Positions 43,044-51,626 of a stretch of DNA of 64,000 nt are shown piece after piece. The DNA comes from Clostridiales bacterium PH28_bin88 (GTDB taxonomy: Bacteria > Bacillota > PH28-bin88), in contig LAKY01000058.1 of the NCBI GenBank assembly GCA_000987045.1, positions 91,461 through 155,460 on the forward strand, written 5' to 3'. The translations under genes were made by a program, and so were the position numbers. Below the pieces are notes generated by a model, which was not told the origin of the DNA, made no database searches, and worked only from the letters and a program-made list of their open reading frames with translations. Each line of letters opens with the position of its first letter. Within the stretch, counting starts at the first letter, position 1.

Positions 43044-43707
43044 TTTGCATGTCCTCCCTTTCCAGTTTTCTTGGCCCGCCATGATGCGCCCTGGACCAGT
43101 CTTTCGGAGGACGGATCTCATCCAATAACGCCAATTTACCCAGAGCGGTTAACCGGTCGTAAATCAGTTGCCAGGCACACTCATTTTCGCTGTTCACTTC
43201 GCACTTGCCGTTCTGGGAGCCGCCGCAGGGACCGTTCTGCATGCTCTTGGCACACCGGGTGATGGGGCAAATACCCCCGGTCTGGTCCAGCACGCAGTCG
43301 CCGCAGGAGAGGCATGCTTCCTGCCAGAATCCCTGTTTAACCGGGTAGCCGGCGCCCCAGGTATCCAGACCCGGCAGGGTCTGTTTTTGGGGCCGGAAAA
43401 GGTTGAAACACTGCACCCCGATGCCGCAGGCCAGCGAGAGCACCACTTCGTAGTTTTCAAGCTCGGCATCCAGGGTTTCGAGGAACTCCGGCTCGCACTG
43501 GCGCTCCACCACCCGCGCCTTGACCTGTACCGGCCGCCCTTCCTGCTGCCGGTGCAACCGGAGAGCGGCGGCGGTTTCCTCCGCCTCCTTCAGGCCGCCG
43601 GACATGCATACAGTCATACAGGTGCCGCAGCCAACAACCAGCACGCTTTCATAAGGCGCCAGCATGTCGAAAATCCGTGTCAACGGTTTCCTTTTCCCCG
43701 TGATCAT
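43036..43707 (-). CDS. metV: MetV, zinc-containing partner of methylenetetrahydrofolate reductase
   Basis: This 223-residue protein matches the MTHFR C-terminal/MetV family. It has cysteine-rich segments VVGCGTCMTVCMSGG, QEACLSCGDCVLD and TRCAKSMQNGPCGGSQNGKC, which hold a zinc and an Fe-S site. In acetogens MetV forms a core with MetF and links it to electron donors. Its start overlaps the 3' end of the OYE-MvhD gene by four bases (43704-43707), and its 3' end overlaps metF, so all three are coupled. Confidence 0.9.
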   Translation of the reverse strand: MITGKRKPLTRIFDMLAPYESVLVVGCGTCMTVCMSGGLKEAEETAAALRLHRQQEGRPVQVKARVVERQCEPEFLETLDAELENYEVVLSLACGIGVQCFNLFRPQKQTLPGLDTWGAGYPVKQGFWQEACLSCGDCVLDQTGGICPITRCAKSMQNGPCGGSQNGKCEVNSENECAWQLIYDRLTALGKLALLDEIRPPKDWSRAHHGGPRKLEREDMQIG

Positions 43708-45374
43708 CGGCTTCCACCATCCTCCTTGTGAGCTCTCAATCTGCTGATAAAGTCCCGGGTTAGCCCTGACAGCTCCAGCACCTGCAGGCCGGTCAATTCC
43801 ACCTCTTCGATGACCTTCCTGGTAAGCACCACTTCCTGCAAAATTTCATTGGCCCGCGCCACCCGGCGGGCAGCCCAGGGGTGGTGGTGGCGGAACTTGC
43901 ATTCCGGGTTTTCTTCCAGCCGGCATCCGGCCACCAGGATCCCGTCTACCCCCAGTTCCAGGATGCAGAGCATTTGCAAGGTCTCCACCCTGCCGGGACA
44001 GGGCACCCGGATGAGCGCCACGTTGTGCGCCAGCCCGTCAGCCAAAAACTTGTCGTCGCAGCGGTAGGGGCCGGAGGCGCAGGCGATGACCACCGCCCGC
44101 AGGTCCTTGGATTTGAGCCCCTGCACCGCCGGCGCCACCTGGTCGGCCACCCAATCGTACTGGGGATTGGCATGGAATCTGACCACGTGGGCCGGGCAAA
44201 TCCCCGCGCACATGCCGCACTCGTCGCACCACTCGTTGCCGAACTCCAGCACGCCGTTTTCGTTGATGAAGGGCAAATGGTACGGGCAATTGCGCAGGCA
44301 GGTAAGGCACTGGGCGCACTCCCGTTCCATGCACTTGATGGGGTCGTCCGGGTGGCGGCGCTTGTACAAACAGTTGTTACATGCCATGCAGATCTTGATG
44401 AGTTCCGGCCGGCCCGCTTGCACCTTTTTAACCCACTTGTCGTCAGCCAATAGCGGCCTGATCATGGCGATCATATCCGCCCGCCCCTGCTCGATGACGC
44501 TGGCCGCGAACTCCGGGTTACCCAGCTTGCCGCGGGTAATCACCGGTATGGTGACATATTTCTTGATGTCTTCCGCCAGGTAAACGTTGGGGCCGTCCGG
44601 GTACTCCACGGTGGGTTTGCCCCGCAGGTCACTGTACCCCTTGAGGCCGCCGTCGTCGAAGCGCACCCCGGCGGTCACATCCAGGCAGTCAATGCCGCAC
44701 TTTTCCAGTTCCTGGGCAATGATGCGGGTCTGTTTCAGAGTATTCCCGCCGATGATGAACTCGTCGGCGCTGATTACGGCGAACAGCGGCACGTCCCGCC
44801 CCATCATTTCCCGGATCCCCAGGATGATCTCTTGATGCGCCCGCATCCGGCCGTAAACGTCACCGCCATACTCGTCCAGCCGCCGGTTGGTGCGGCGGGA
44901 CAGCATGTCCGCCATGGTGTAGGTATGGGCGAAGTGCAATTCTACCACATCAAAGCCGGCCTCGTAGGCGCGCCGGGCGCCCTGGATAAACTCCTGGATC
45001 ATCTCCATGATCACCCGCTTGGGCAGGTCTTCCGGCTTTAATCCCACGCCGTGGATGGAGTGGGCGATCTGCAATCCCGCCTTGGCGCCGGCGTCCTTGA
45101 TCACTTTGGCCAGCCTGGCCAGGCCGGGGATGTGCTGGTCGGTGGAAACCTGCAAGCGGTTGCCGCCGTGGATGTAATAGCCGTTGACGCTGGTGTGCTC
45201 CACCATCACCAACCCCACGCCGGCCGCCGCCCTCTTCTGGTAGTGCCTGAGGGTCCAGTCGGTGACAAAGCCCCCTGGGGCCGCCGAGTTGGAGAAGGCC
45301 GGAGACATCATCATGCGGTTTTTCAGCTCTAGCGTGTTAATTTTGATCGGCGTAAATAGTCCCACTTTTTCCAA
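43704..45374 (-). CDS. OYE-type flavoenzyme fused to ferredoxin and MvhD domains
   Basis: This 556-residue protein joins three parts. Residues 1-330 form an old-yellow-enzyme FMN barrel (LFTPIKINTLELKNRMMMSP, VVELHFAHTYTMADMLS, GRADMIAMIRPLLAD). Then come cysteine motifs CMACNNCLYK, CAQCLTCLRNCP and CDECGMCAGICP for two or three [4Fe-4S] clusters. The C-terminal 150 residues match MvhD/FrhD (IACASGPYRCDD, RVPCPGRVETLQMLCILELG, GCRLEENPECKFRHHH). MvhD normally links Hdr complexes to hydrogenase. Here a single protein could carry electrons from a flavin substrate site to MetV/MetF, whose genes overlap it. The NADH-binding and HdrA parts are absent. Confidence 0.88.
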   Translation of the reverse strand: MEKVGLFTPIKINTLELKNRMMMSPAFSNSAAPGGFVTDWTLRHYQKRAAAGVGLVMVEHTSVNGYYIHGGNRLQVSTDQHIPGLARLAKVIKDAGAKAGLQIAHSIHGVGLKPEDLPKRVIMEMIQEFIQGARRAYEAGFDVVELHFAHTYTMADMLSRRTNRRLDEYGGDVYGRMRAHQEIILGIREMMGRDVPLFAVISADEFIIGGNTLKQTRIIAQELEKCGIDCLDVTAGVRFDDGGLKGYSDLRGKPTVEYPDGPNVYLAEDIKKYVTIPVITRGKLGNPEFAASVIEQGRADMIAMIRPLLADDKWVKKVQAGRPELIKICMACNNCLYKRRHPDDPIKCMERECAQCLTCLRNCPYHLPFINENGVLEFGNEWCDECGMCAGICPAHVVRFHANPQYDWVADQVAPAVQGLKSKDLRAVVIACASGPYRCDDKFLADGLAHNVALIRVPCPGRVETLQMLCILELGVDGILVAGCRLEENPECKFRHHHPWAARRVARANEILQEVVLTRKVIEEVELTGLQVLELSGLTRDFISRLRAHKEDGGSR

Positions 45375-45402
45375 GCCACATCCTCCCTTCCGTTGGAGTA
45401 GT

Positions 45403-46653
45403 CTAAATAAGTCCCGCCTTCTTGGCCCGCAGGATGGCCAGGATCCGCTCCTGCTCGTTGTTGACGATCATCACGCCCTCATCCACCCCCATACCCGGCT
45501 TGCCGGCCATAGCGAAGGGCTGGGTGGCGATGGCCAGGTTGACACACACCTGGGCTGACTTGTCGGTTTCGTTGCAGGTCCCGCCCTGGTAAGCCAGGAC
45601 GCCGTGCTGCTTGCAGTACAGCACCGCTTCCACAATGTTCTGGATCCCGCCCAGGTCGATGGTCTTCACCTGCACCATGTCCGCACCCCTGGCGTCGACC
45701 CATTGCTTGATTTCCTCATAGGTGTTGGCGTACTCGTCAATGATCAGCTTCAGTTGGGAGCCTGCCTCATCCAGCCGCTTCCGCAGGTACTGCATCCCCT
45801 CCATCTGGGCCTGGTTGGTCTTCAGATCGATGGGCATCTCCATGAATACCTCAAAGGGCTGGCAAATTTTTTCGACTTGCAACAGGTAATCCACTACCCG
45901 GTCCAGGTCATTGTTGAAGGCCTTGCCGATGCAGCCATAAACATCATATCTGAGGGTGGGGCGGTAGTCCGGCCCGCCGATGTCCAGGATACGGTTTTTC
46001 ACCCAGGCGATCCACTCCAGAAAGATCTCACCGTTCCTGCCCAGCTTCTCCTCCACGTTGTTGATCAGCCCGTGGGGCATCATCCCCACCCGCTTCAGGA
46101 TCATCTTGTCAACGTTGGTGTACCGGTCGTCGCCGGACTGGGCGTTGATCTTCACCGGCTTGAGCACCAGTTCCAGGCCGTATTCCTCCGCCACCACCTC
46201 GGCCATGGTCAACCGGCGCTCCTTGGCCACCGCATCCAGGATGGCCTGGGTCACGCCATACCGGATGGCCGCCGGCAACTGTTCCCCGTTAACCTGCAGG
46301 TGATCAAACCCGGCGGCTTCCCGCCGGAAGTTGGTCAGATCTTTACCCTCGAACCTGGGCACTACTTCCTGCTCGATGATGTTGATCAGGTCCCTGGCCC
46401 GCATGGGCGTTTCGCGGCCGCCGCTGGCGGCGTACTGGGCCACCGCGCAGTCGCCGTAGGCGATGTCTCCGTTTTCCAGAACAAAGATCACCGAGACGGC
46501 CTCGCCTGCCTGCCGGATAGTATCAAAGCCCGGGGTCAGCGGTTGACCGCGATAGATAAAGCCGTCCTGTTCAGCGCCCTCCCGGATGGCCTCCTTGTCA
46601 TCCATGTAAAACCCGGTAAGGCCGGCGGCGTAGAGCACCTTTTTAACTTTCAT
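45403..46653 (-). CDS. mal: Methylaspartate ammonia-lyase
   Basis: This 416-residue enolase-superfamily enzyme removes ammonia from 3-methylaspartate to give mesaconate. It follows the clostridial enzyme along its length: AAGLTGFYMDDKEAIREGA, INAQSGDDRYTNVDKMI, PHGLINNVEEKLGRNG, IDEYANTYEEIKQWVDARGA, VQVKTIDLGGIQN with the catalytic lysine, and QGGTCNETDKSAQ. Metal-binding acids are conserved. It would be an essential link if the neighbouring fumarase works as a mesaconase. Glutamate mutase, which makes methylaspartate in the classical route, is not present here, so methylaspartate or a relative may come from another reaction. Confidence 0.93.
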   Translation of the reverse strand: MKVKKVLYAAGLTGFYMDDKEAIREGAEQDGFIYRGQPLTPGFDTIRQAGEAVSVIFVLENGDIAYGDCAVAQYAASGGRETPMRARDLINIIEQEVVPRFEGKDLTNFRREAAGFDHLQVNGEQLPAAIRYGVTQAILDAVAKERRLTMAEVVAEEYGLELVLKPVKINAQSGDDRYTNVDKMILKRVGMMPHGLINNVEEKLGRNGEIFLEWIAWVKNRILDIGGPDYRPTLRYDVYGCIGKAFNNDLDRVVDYLLQVEKICQPFEVFMEMPIDLKTNQAQMEGMQYLRKRLDEAGSQLKLIIDEYANTYEEIKQWVDARGADMVQVKTIDLGGIQNIVEAVLYCKQHGVLAYQGGTCNETDKSAQVCVNLAIATQPFAMAGKPGMGVDEGVMIVNNEQERILAILRAKKAGLI

Positions 46654-46729
46654 CCAATAGACACCTCACGAATATGAACTTCGACATACATCGACCGTTT
46701 CCTCGATTTTGCAATATTTAACACTGGGT

Positions 46730-48076
46730 TCAGGCCACGCGCTTGCCGTCCTTGGCCACCAGCCGGCCGCCGATCAGGATGTACTTCACCTGGGAAACCT
46801 CCGGGTAGGCGGTAACCAGCACGTCAGCGGTATAACCCTTTTGCAGCAGTCCCAGGTTGGGAGCGATGCCCGGGATGGCGTCGGCCACGTTTTTGGTTCC
46901 CAGGGCAACGGCCTGCGGCAGGCTGAGGAGACCCCGCTCCACGCCGTGCTGCATGGCCTCCAGCATGGAATCGAAGGTGCCGGCGGCGAAGTCCGTGGAG
47001 ATGATATCCGCCAGGCCTTCCCGGAAGAAGGCAAACAGGTTGTCGGGAACCGCCACCAGCCGCTTGGCGCCGAAGGGGTCGTGCACGGCGGCGTCGATAA
47101 TCACCCCGGGGTATTGGCGGAGCTTTTTGGTGTTTTCGAGCGACTCCTCGATGGTGAACAGGTAGTTGGAGTGGGCCGCGATGAACCGCTGCACTCCCAT
47201 CCTGGCCACTTCGTGCACCACCTTCATGGATGTTGGTGCGTTGTGGGCCACCAGGGGCACATTCAGTTGCTTGGCCAGCCTGGCGGATTCCAGGTAGGCC
47301 TCCAGCGCTACCTTTACCGGCGCCATGGTGGTCTTCAAGACGATCTCCCTGGTCTGTTCCGGGGTGAGGAAGCTGTCCAGGTCGTTTTCTTTCAGGGCCT
47401 GGGCCACCCGGTCACGGTCGTAGTACGACTCCTCCATATAGCGGCCCAGGACCGAGAGTTTCATCGCCCGCGCCTGCAGGTAGTTGATGTCCCTGCCGGT
47501 GACCTCTTTCACCGCCCGGGGAATGTACAGGTAGTCCTGCCCGCCACCCCCCAGGGTGTGTCCTCCTCCCACCTCACCGATGCAGACCGCGCCTTCCTCC
47601 AGCATTTTCTCCACCGTCATGGTGCGGTGTTTCTCCTCCAGGCCGGCCCCGTCGCACCGCAACCCTGCCTCCAGGTTGACGGGGGTATGGGTGGTGGCGG
47701 TCTTGATACGGATGGGGTGGGCCTTTTGGGTTTCCTTCACCTCGTCCATGGTGACGAACCCGTCCACGTTCATCACGGTGGTGTGACCCTGCAAGAGGTT
47801 GCGGTCCAGCAGTTCGACGATGCGCTCCCGGCCCGGCGAAACGGCCCCGCTGGCGAACATGGGGCCAAAGGTCACCCCGTGCTGGTGGTGGTTGATCATG
47901 CCCGGCAGGATGGCCTGGCCGGTGCAGTCGTAAACCTCGGCAGCGTATTTCTCCGCCGATGGGTCAAGATGTTCCAACACGTCGATGATCTTTTCGCCTT
48001 CGATTACCACCGAGGCTTTCTCCAGCACTGTCTTACCGTCCCCGGTAACCACCGTGCCGTTCTTTAAAATAATCAT
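46730..48076 (-). CDS. Enamidase-like amidohydrolase
   Basis: This 448-residue amidohydrolase begins like dihydropyrimidinase/imidazolonepropionase types (KNGTVVTGDGKTVLEKASVV). Metal-site residues are visible: HHQHG for the first histidine pair, a glutamate in CIGEVGGGH, histidines in LVAHNAP and AAHSNY, and an aspartate in IISTDFAAG. In enamidase of the nicotinate pathway a glutamate in a GEVG context replaces the usual carboxylated lysine, and this protein has GEVG too. It most likely opens a cyclic amide or enamide made by the hydroxylase and reductase. The substrate is unknown. Confidence 0.8.
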   Translation of the reverse strand: MIILKNGTVVTGDGKTVLEKASVVIEGEKIIDVLEHLDPSAEKYAAEVYDCTGQAILPGMINHHQHGVTFGPMFASGAVSPGRERIVELLDRNLLQGHTTVMNVDGFVTMDEVKETQKAHPIRIKTATTHTPVNLEAGLRCDGAGLEEKHRTMTVEKMLEEGAVCIGEVGGGHTLGGGGQDYLYIPRAVKEVTGRDINYLQARAMKLSVLGRYMEESYYDRDRVAQALKENDLDSFLTPEQTREIVLKTTMAPVKVALEAYLESARLAKQLNVPLVAHNAPTSMKVVHEVARMGVQRFIAAHSNYLFTIEESLENTKKLRQYPGVIIDAAVHDPFGAKRLVAVPDNLFAFFREGLADIISTDFAAGTFDSMLEAMQHGVERGLLSLPQAVALGTKNVADAIPGIAPNLGLLQKGYTADVLVTAYPEVSQVKYILIGGRLVAKDGKRVA

Positions 48077-48160
48077 TTGTCCTGCCTCCTCAGCTAGCCT
48101 GAAATATTTGAAACCCCGTTATTGACGGTGTCATTAAGGCCTTTAACAAACCCGCTTATA

Positions 48161-48946
48161 CTACCGGCCATCCAGCTTGCGGCCTTCCGGGCCCACATAC
48201 TGGTGGGCGGTCGGGCTGACCTGGCGCATGGGCTTCTGGGTAGAAATTTCCTCAAAGACATGGGCGGTCAGCCCCGCTATTCTGGCCATAATGAACACGG
48301 CATTAGCCAGTTCCGTGGGGAATTCCATCTCGCAAAGCAGCGCGGCAATGGCGCCGTCCACGTTGAGGGGCAGTTCCTTGCCGGTTTCCCGGGCCATGGC
48401 GTCCTGGATGGCTAGAGCCATCTCCACGTACTCGCCGGCCACCCCGGCTTCCCGGGCAACCTGGAACAGCCTGGCGGTGCGGGGATCGTGGGTGTGCACC
48501 CGGTGCCCGTACCCCGGCAGCCGTCGCCCTTCCTGGCGCGCCGTTCTGACCACCGAGACGGCCGCCTCGCCGGCATCTTGACCGCCAGCCCGCTTCTGGT
48601 CAACAGCCCGCTGCAAGACATGCATACAGCCCTCGATGGCCCCGCCGTGGTGCCTGTTGATGGACAGCACTCCCGCCGCCAGGGCAGCGTTAAAGGAAGC
48701 ACCCGTGGAGGCCACCGTCCGGGCCGCCAGGGTAGACGGCGGGGTGGGCCCGTGGTCCACGGAAGACACCATGATGGCGTCCATCACGTTCGCCACCGCC
48801 GGCGCCGGCACCTCGCCCTTCAGGATCAGGTAAACCATTTCCGCAAAGGAAAGCCGCCCGATCAGTTCGTCCAGGCGATACCCGCGAACCGTCAGCTTGT
48901 TGGGCTCCACTTTGGTAATACTGGTCCGCCACGATTGTTCGGTCAT
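48161..48946 (-). CDS. Citrate-synthase-fold lyase, citryl-CoA-lyase-like
   Basis: This 261-residue protein has the citrate synthase fold but only about 60% of the length of citrate synthase, the size of citryl-CoA lyase. It keeps the first histidine region LSINRHHGGAIEGCMHV, RRLPGYGHRVHTHDPR and VDGAIAALLCEM, the sites that hold CoA and the acid. It belongs to the same operon as the two-subunit CoA ligase, as in citryl-CoA synthetase plus lyase systems. The neighbouring methylaspartate ammonia-lyase and fumarase make citramalyl-CoA (giving acetyl-CoA and pyruvate) an attractive substrate. Confidence 0.78.
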   Translation of the reverse strand: MTEQSWRTSITKVEPNKLTVRGYRLDELIGRLSFAEMVYLILKGEVPAPAVANVMDAIMVSSVDHGPTPPSTLAARTVASTGASFNAALAAGVLSINRHHGGAIEGCMHVLQRAVDQKRAGGQDAGEAAVSVVRTARQEGRRLPGYGHRVHTHDPRTARLFQVAREAGVAGEYVEMALAIQDAMARETGKELPLNVDGAIAALLCEMEFPTELANAVFIMARIAGLTAHVFEEISTQKPMRQVSPTAHQYVGPEGRKLDGR

Positions 48947-49003
48947 GGTGTCAAACCCCTCACTTCTGTCAAAATCCAGGAGTACTCCGGGCTGCTAAAT
49001 TTA

Positions 49004-49903
49004 TCAGCGCACTCCCAGCACGGATGCAGTCACCGCGGGGATGTCGCCAAAGGCTTCCACCACATGCGCCCCGGCTGATTTTAAAGCCTCTACCTTGCCG
49101 GCGTGGGTGCCAAACCCGCCCTCGATAATCGCCCCGGCGTGAGAAAAGCGGGTGCCTGACTTGGCCGCCCGGCCGCCGATATAGGCTACCAGGGGCTTGG
49201 TGAAAGCGCCATCCTTGATCAACTGGGCCACTTCTTCCTCCTGGCTGGTGCCAATCTCCCCGAACAGCACCACTGCGCTGGTTTCCGGGTCCGCCTCAAA
49301 CTCTCGCAGCACGTCGGCTTCCCGCATGCCAATCACGGCGTCACCGCCAACGTGCACAATGGTGCTGAGGCCCAGGCCGGCCTGGCACAGGTAATAGGAA
49401 ATGGCCGAGGTCATGCCGCCGCTCCTGGAGATGACCCCCACATTTCCCGGCCGGAACCACTCCCTGGCCGCCTGGGCGCGCCCGCCGATCATGCCCAGCA
49501 CCGCCCGGCCCGGGCTAATTAGCCCCAGGGTGTTGGGACCGGTGAACCGCGCGCCCTTTTCCCGGGCAAAAGCGCCTATCTCTACCGCGTCGTAAAGGGG
49601 TACGCGGTCGGACACCAATACCGCCAGTTTGACACCGGCGTCGAAGGCTTCCATCGCGGCATTTTTGACCAGGGGGGCCGGCACAAAGATGACGCTGATA
49701 TCTACCGGTCCCTGGTATTCCCATGCCTGGGCCACCGAATCGTAGACCGGAATACCATGGACCTCTTCGCCCCGGCGCCCCGGGGTAACCCCCGCCACCA
49801 CGTTGGTGCCATAATCCTGCATCAACTTGGCCCGGGCGGAACCCTCCCGCCCGGTGATCCCTTGAATAATCACCCGTTTCTTTTCGTCCACCAGGATCGC
49901 CAT
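49004..49903 (-). CDS. Succinyl-CoA-synthetase-like acyl-CoA ligase, alpha subunit
   Basis: This 299-residue alpha subunit starts with the CoA-binding Rossmann region ([20 protein letters not shown]) and includes [18 protein letters not shown] and the phosphohistidine site [12 protein letters not shown]. It forms, with the beta subunit at 50186, an ATP-dependent ligase that joins CoA to a carboxylic acid or runs backward to make ATP. A small ferredoxin gene separates the two subunit genes. Gene context favours citramalate, malate or a related hydroxy acid over succinate. Confidence 0.9.
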   Translation of the reverse strand: MAILVDEKKRVIIQGITGREGSARAKLMQDYGTNVVAGVTPGRRGEEVHGIPVYDSVAQAWEYQGPVDISVIFVPAPLVKNAAMEAFDAGVKLAVLVSDRVPLYDAVEIGAFAREKGARFTGPNTLGLISPGRAVLGMIGGRAQAAREWFRPGNVGVISRSGGMTSAISYYLCQAGLGLSTIVHVGGDAVIGMREADVLREFEADPETSAVVLFGEIGTSQEEEVAQLIKDGAFTKPLVAYIGGRAAKSGTRFSHAGAIIEGGFGTHAGKVEALKSAGAHVVEAFGDIPAVTASVLGVR

Positions 49904-49923
49904 ATCACTTCACCCCCCTGTTC

Positions 49924-49940
49924 ATCACAGCGCTGCTAGG
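49924..49940. repeat. 17-bp repeat at a gene's 3' end, copy 2
   Basis: Exact second copy of ATCACAGCGCTGCTAGG (other copy 36562-36578). It includes the TAG stop of the small ferredoxin gene and lies between that gene and the ligase alpha gene. A 17-bp exact match at two gene ends is unlikely by chance in 64 kb. Confidence 0.6.
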
Positions 49941-50193
49941 CTGGTACTTCCGGTAGCGGCAGCAATACAGTCAACCCGCCCTTGCCCTGGTAGTGACAGT
50001 CCAGCTCACAGGCCAGGCACTCGATACACTTGCCCTTGGCTGCCGCCTCCCGGTCGATGACCAGCGCCGGGTGTGCGTTTTCTTCCTTGAGGATCTGTGG
50101 TAAGCACGCGGCAATACACGGTTTTGCGCGGCAGGCGCTGCACTTTTCCGTGTCAATGGCGATCTCACCGGTCAGGGTCTTGAACTTATACAC
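49936..50193 (-). CDS. Small [4Fe-4S] ferredoxin-like protein
   Basis: This 85-residue protein has CSACRAKPCIAACLP near residue 19 and CIECLACELDCHYQ near residue 60, enough for one or two [4Fe-4S] clusters with unusual spacing. Its GTG start (50193) overlaps the stop of the ligase beta gene by eight bases, so it is translated together with that subunit. A ferredoxin between the beta and alpha genes of an acyl-CoA ligase is unusual. It may be a structural or redox-sensing subunit, or may serve the reductases further along. The frame's longer N-terminal extension lies inside the beta gene and is not used. Confidence 0.8.
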   Translation of the reverse strand: MYKFKTLTGEIAIDTEKCSACRAKPCIAACLPQILKEENAHPALVIDREAAAKGKCIECLACELDCHYQGKGGLTVLLPLPEVPA

Positions 50194-51442
50194 GGGCCCC
50201 ACCCGCCTTTCCGGCCTTCTTTGCCTTCTGTTCCTCAATCAATTGCCGTAGCCGGTCAACGCAATAATCCACGCTGGTATCCCGGCCATAAGCCTCCACC
50301 GGTGCGGGCAAGTCCCGGGTATACTCGGTCAGGATCTTGATGGCCAACTCCTCACCGTTACCGCCGACCCGGATGACCGCTGGCACGGAGAGATTGATCT
50401 CCCGAAAAGCTTTCACCAGCCCCCTGGCGGTGTGAAACTGCTCCTGGCTAGCCACCCCGGAGCCGGAATAGAAATACCCTTCCAGGTTTTCTTGCGACAG
50501 GATGATCTTGGCCGCCCGGTATATTTTGGAAGCAGGGGGGTTGCCGCTGGTGTCACAGAAGTTGGGGATCTTGAAACCGCCCCGCTGGAGGGCATCCATG
50601 GCCATCATGGACCCTCCCCCGCCGCCACCGTGGAAACCGATGTGCCTTTCACCGCTGGTATCCGTCTCCAGTTGCATGAAGTAAAAGGTGCCCCGGTAGT
50701 CGTTAGCCTCCACCAGGTAAGCAATCCGGTCCAGCCTGGTAGGCGGGTGGTCGAACTCACGGGCCACTTCGATACCCAGTTCCGGGTGCCTGAAAACGGC
50801 GTTGTCGTCAACGGTAATGCGCCCGTCCAGGACGTAGAACCTCCCGTCCCGCGCCAGGGCAATGGGATTAATCTCCGCCGACCGCGCCTCGTACTTGCGG
50901 GCTGTCCGGTAGAGCTTGACCAGGAGGTCAGCCAACCCTGCCAGTTCTTTGCTGGGTATCCCCAGCCTGATCAACAGGTTCCTGGCCACGAATTCGTGCA
51001 GCCCCTCGCGGACATTAATGGGGTAAGATACCACTTTATCGGGGTGTTCCCGCGCCAACTCCTCGATGCCGCTGCCGCCCATGGAGCTGAAGACCAGCAC
51101 CGGCCCCCGGTGCGCATCGTTGACAATGACGCTGGCAAAATACTCCTTGACAATGTCTTTCTTTTCCTCCACCAACACCTTGTCCACCCTGGCGCCCTTA
51201 AAACTTAAACGGAACATTTCTCCGGCGTGTTGCTCCGCTTCGGCAGGGGTACCGGCAAACTTGATCGCTCCGTGACCGGCCCGGCCGGTAATCAGCGCCT
51301 GGGCCTTGATGACCACGGGACACCCCAGCTTCCGGGCGATGAGCCCCGCCTGGCGGGCCTCCGCAGCCACCTCGCCTTTACATACGGGAAGCCCCTCGCT
51401 CTTGAACAGCTCCTTGCTCTGGTATTCAAAAAGTTTGGTCAT
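50186..51442 (-). CDS. Succinyl-CoA-synthetase-like acyl-CoA ligase, beta subunit
   Basis: This subunit of about 418 residues has the ATP-grasp start LFEYQSKELFKSEGLPVCKG, CPVVIKAQALITGRAGHGAI for nucleotide binding, SAEINPIALARDGRFYVLDG for magnesium and a C-terminal ligase domain. The normally conserved GGGGLAMATMD-type region is replaced by HGGGGGGSMMAMDALQRGG, and the tail contains an unusual CDTSGNPPASKIYR. These suggest a substrate other than succinate. The start is ATG 51442 behind GGGGGAGG. The 231 bp upstream carry a sigma-54 promoter match and an inverted repeat. Confidence 0.9.
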   Translation of the reverse strand: MTKLFEYQSKELFKSEGLPVCKGEVAAEARQAGLIARKLGCPVVIKAQALITGRAGHGAIKFAGTPAEAEQHAGEMFRLSFKGARVDKVLVEEKKDIVKEYFASVIVNDAHRGPVLVFSSMGGSGIEELAREHPDKVVSYPINVREGLHEFVARNLLIRLGIPSKELAGLADLLVKLYRTARKYEARSAEINPIALARDGRFYVLDGRITVDDNAVFRHPELGIEVAREFDHPPTRLDRIAYLVEANDYRGTFYFMQLETDTSGERHIGFHGGGGGGSMMAMDALQRGGFKIPNFCDTSGNPPASKIYRAAKIILSQENLEGYFYSGSGVASQEQFHTARGLVKAFREINLSVPAVIRVGGNGEELAIKILTEYTRDLPAPVEAYGRDTSVDYCVDRLRQLIEEQKAKKAGKAGGARV

Positions 51443-51487
51443 GTTCGCTGCCTCCCCCACCGTCTCTCCTCAGTCACAGTACCTGAA

Positions 51488-51504
51488 TCGCAAGATTGAT
51501 GCCA
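51488..51504 (-). promoter_or_regulatory. Sigma-54 promoter in front of the acyl-CoA ligase operon
   Basis: On the minus strand TGGCATCAATCTTGCGA places GG at -24 and GC at -12 with the required spacing (TGGCAT, five bases, TTGC). Initiation would fall near 51478, about 36 bases before the ligase beta start. The flanking bases at -11 do not follow the full consensus. The adjacent sigma-54 activator gene supports use. Confidence 0.6.
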
Positions 51505-51609
51505 GGTCTCCCCAACAGCAAAGGTTTCTTTTTGCCCGCCTCCCCCGGCGATGCCAGCCTACCCGATTAATCTGAAAGGCATCCCTTTTTTCAAAAATCA
51601 AACAGCTTG

Positions 51610-51626
51610 TGTTCGATATTCGAACA
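51610..51626. promoter_or_regulatory. Inverted repeat upstream of the sigma-54 promoter
   Basis: TGTTCGA, three bases, TCGAACA: a perfect 7-bp inverted repeat about 110-130 bp upstream of the -24/-12 match, the usual distance for an activator binding site. A further single GTTCGA half-site is at 51666-51671. It is a candidate enhancer for the PrpR-like activator. The rest of this 231-bp gap has no gene. Confidence 0.5.

Noticed and set aside
45403..46653. Evidence for glutamate fermentation
   Set aside because: Methylaspartate ammonia-lyase alone is not enough: glutamate mutase genes are not in the window.
45604..46677. 357-codon plus-strand frame opposite methylaspartate ammonia-lyase
   Set aside because: Same reason: the opposite strand encodes an enzyme that follows a known family from end to end.
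46709..48067. 452-codon plus-strand frame opposite the amidohydrolase
   Set aside because: Mirror frame of a clear amidohydrolase gene, with biased composition and no recognisable domain.
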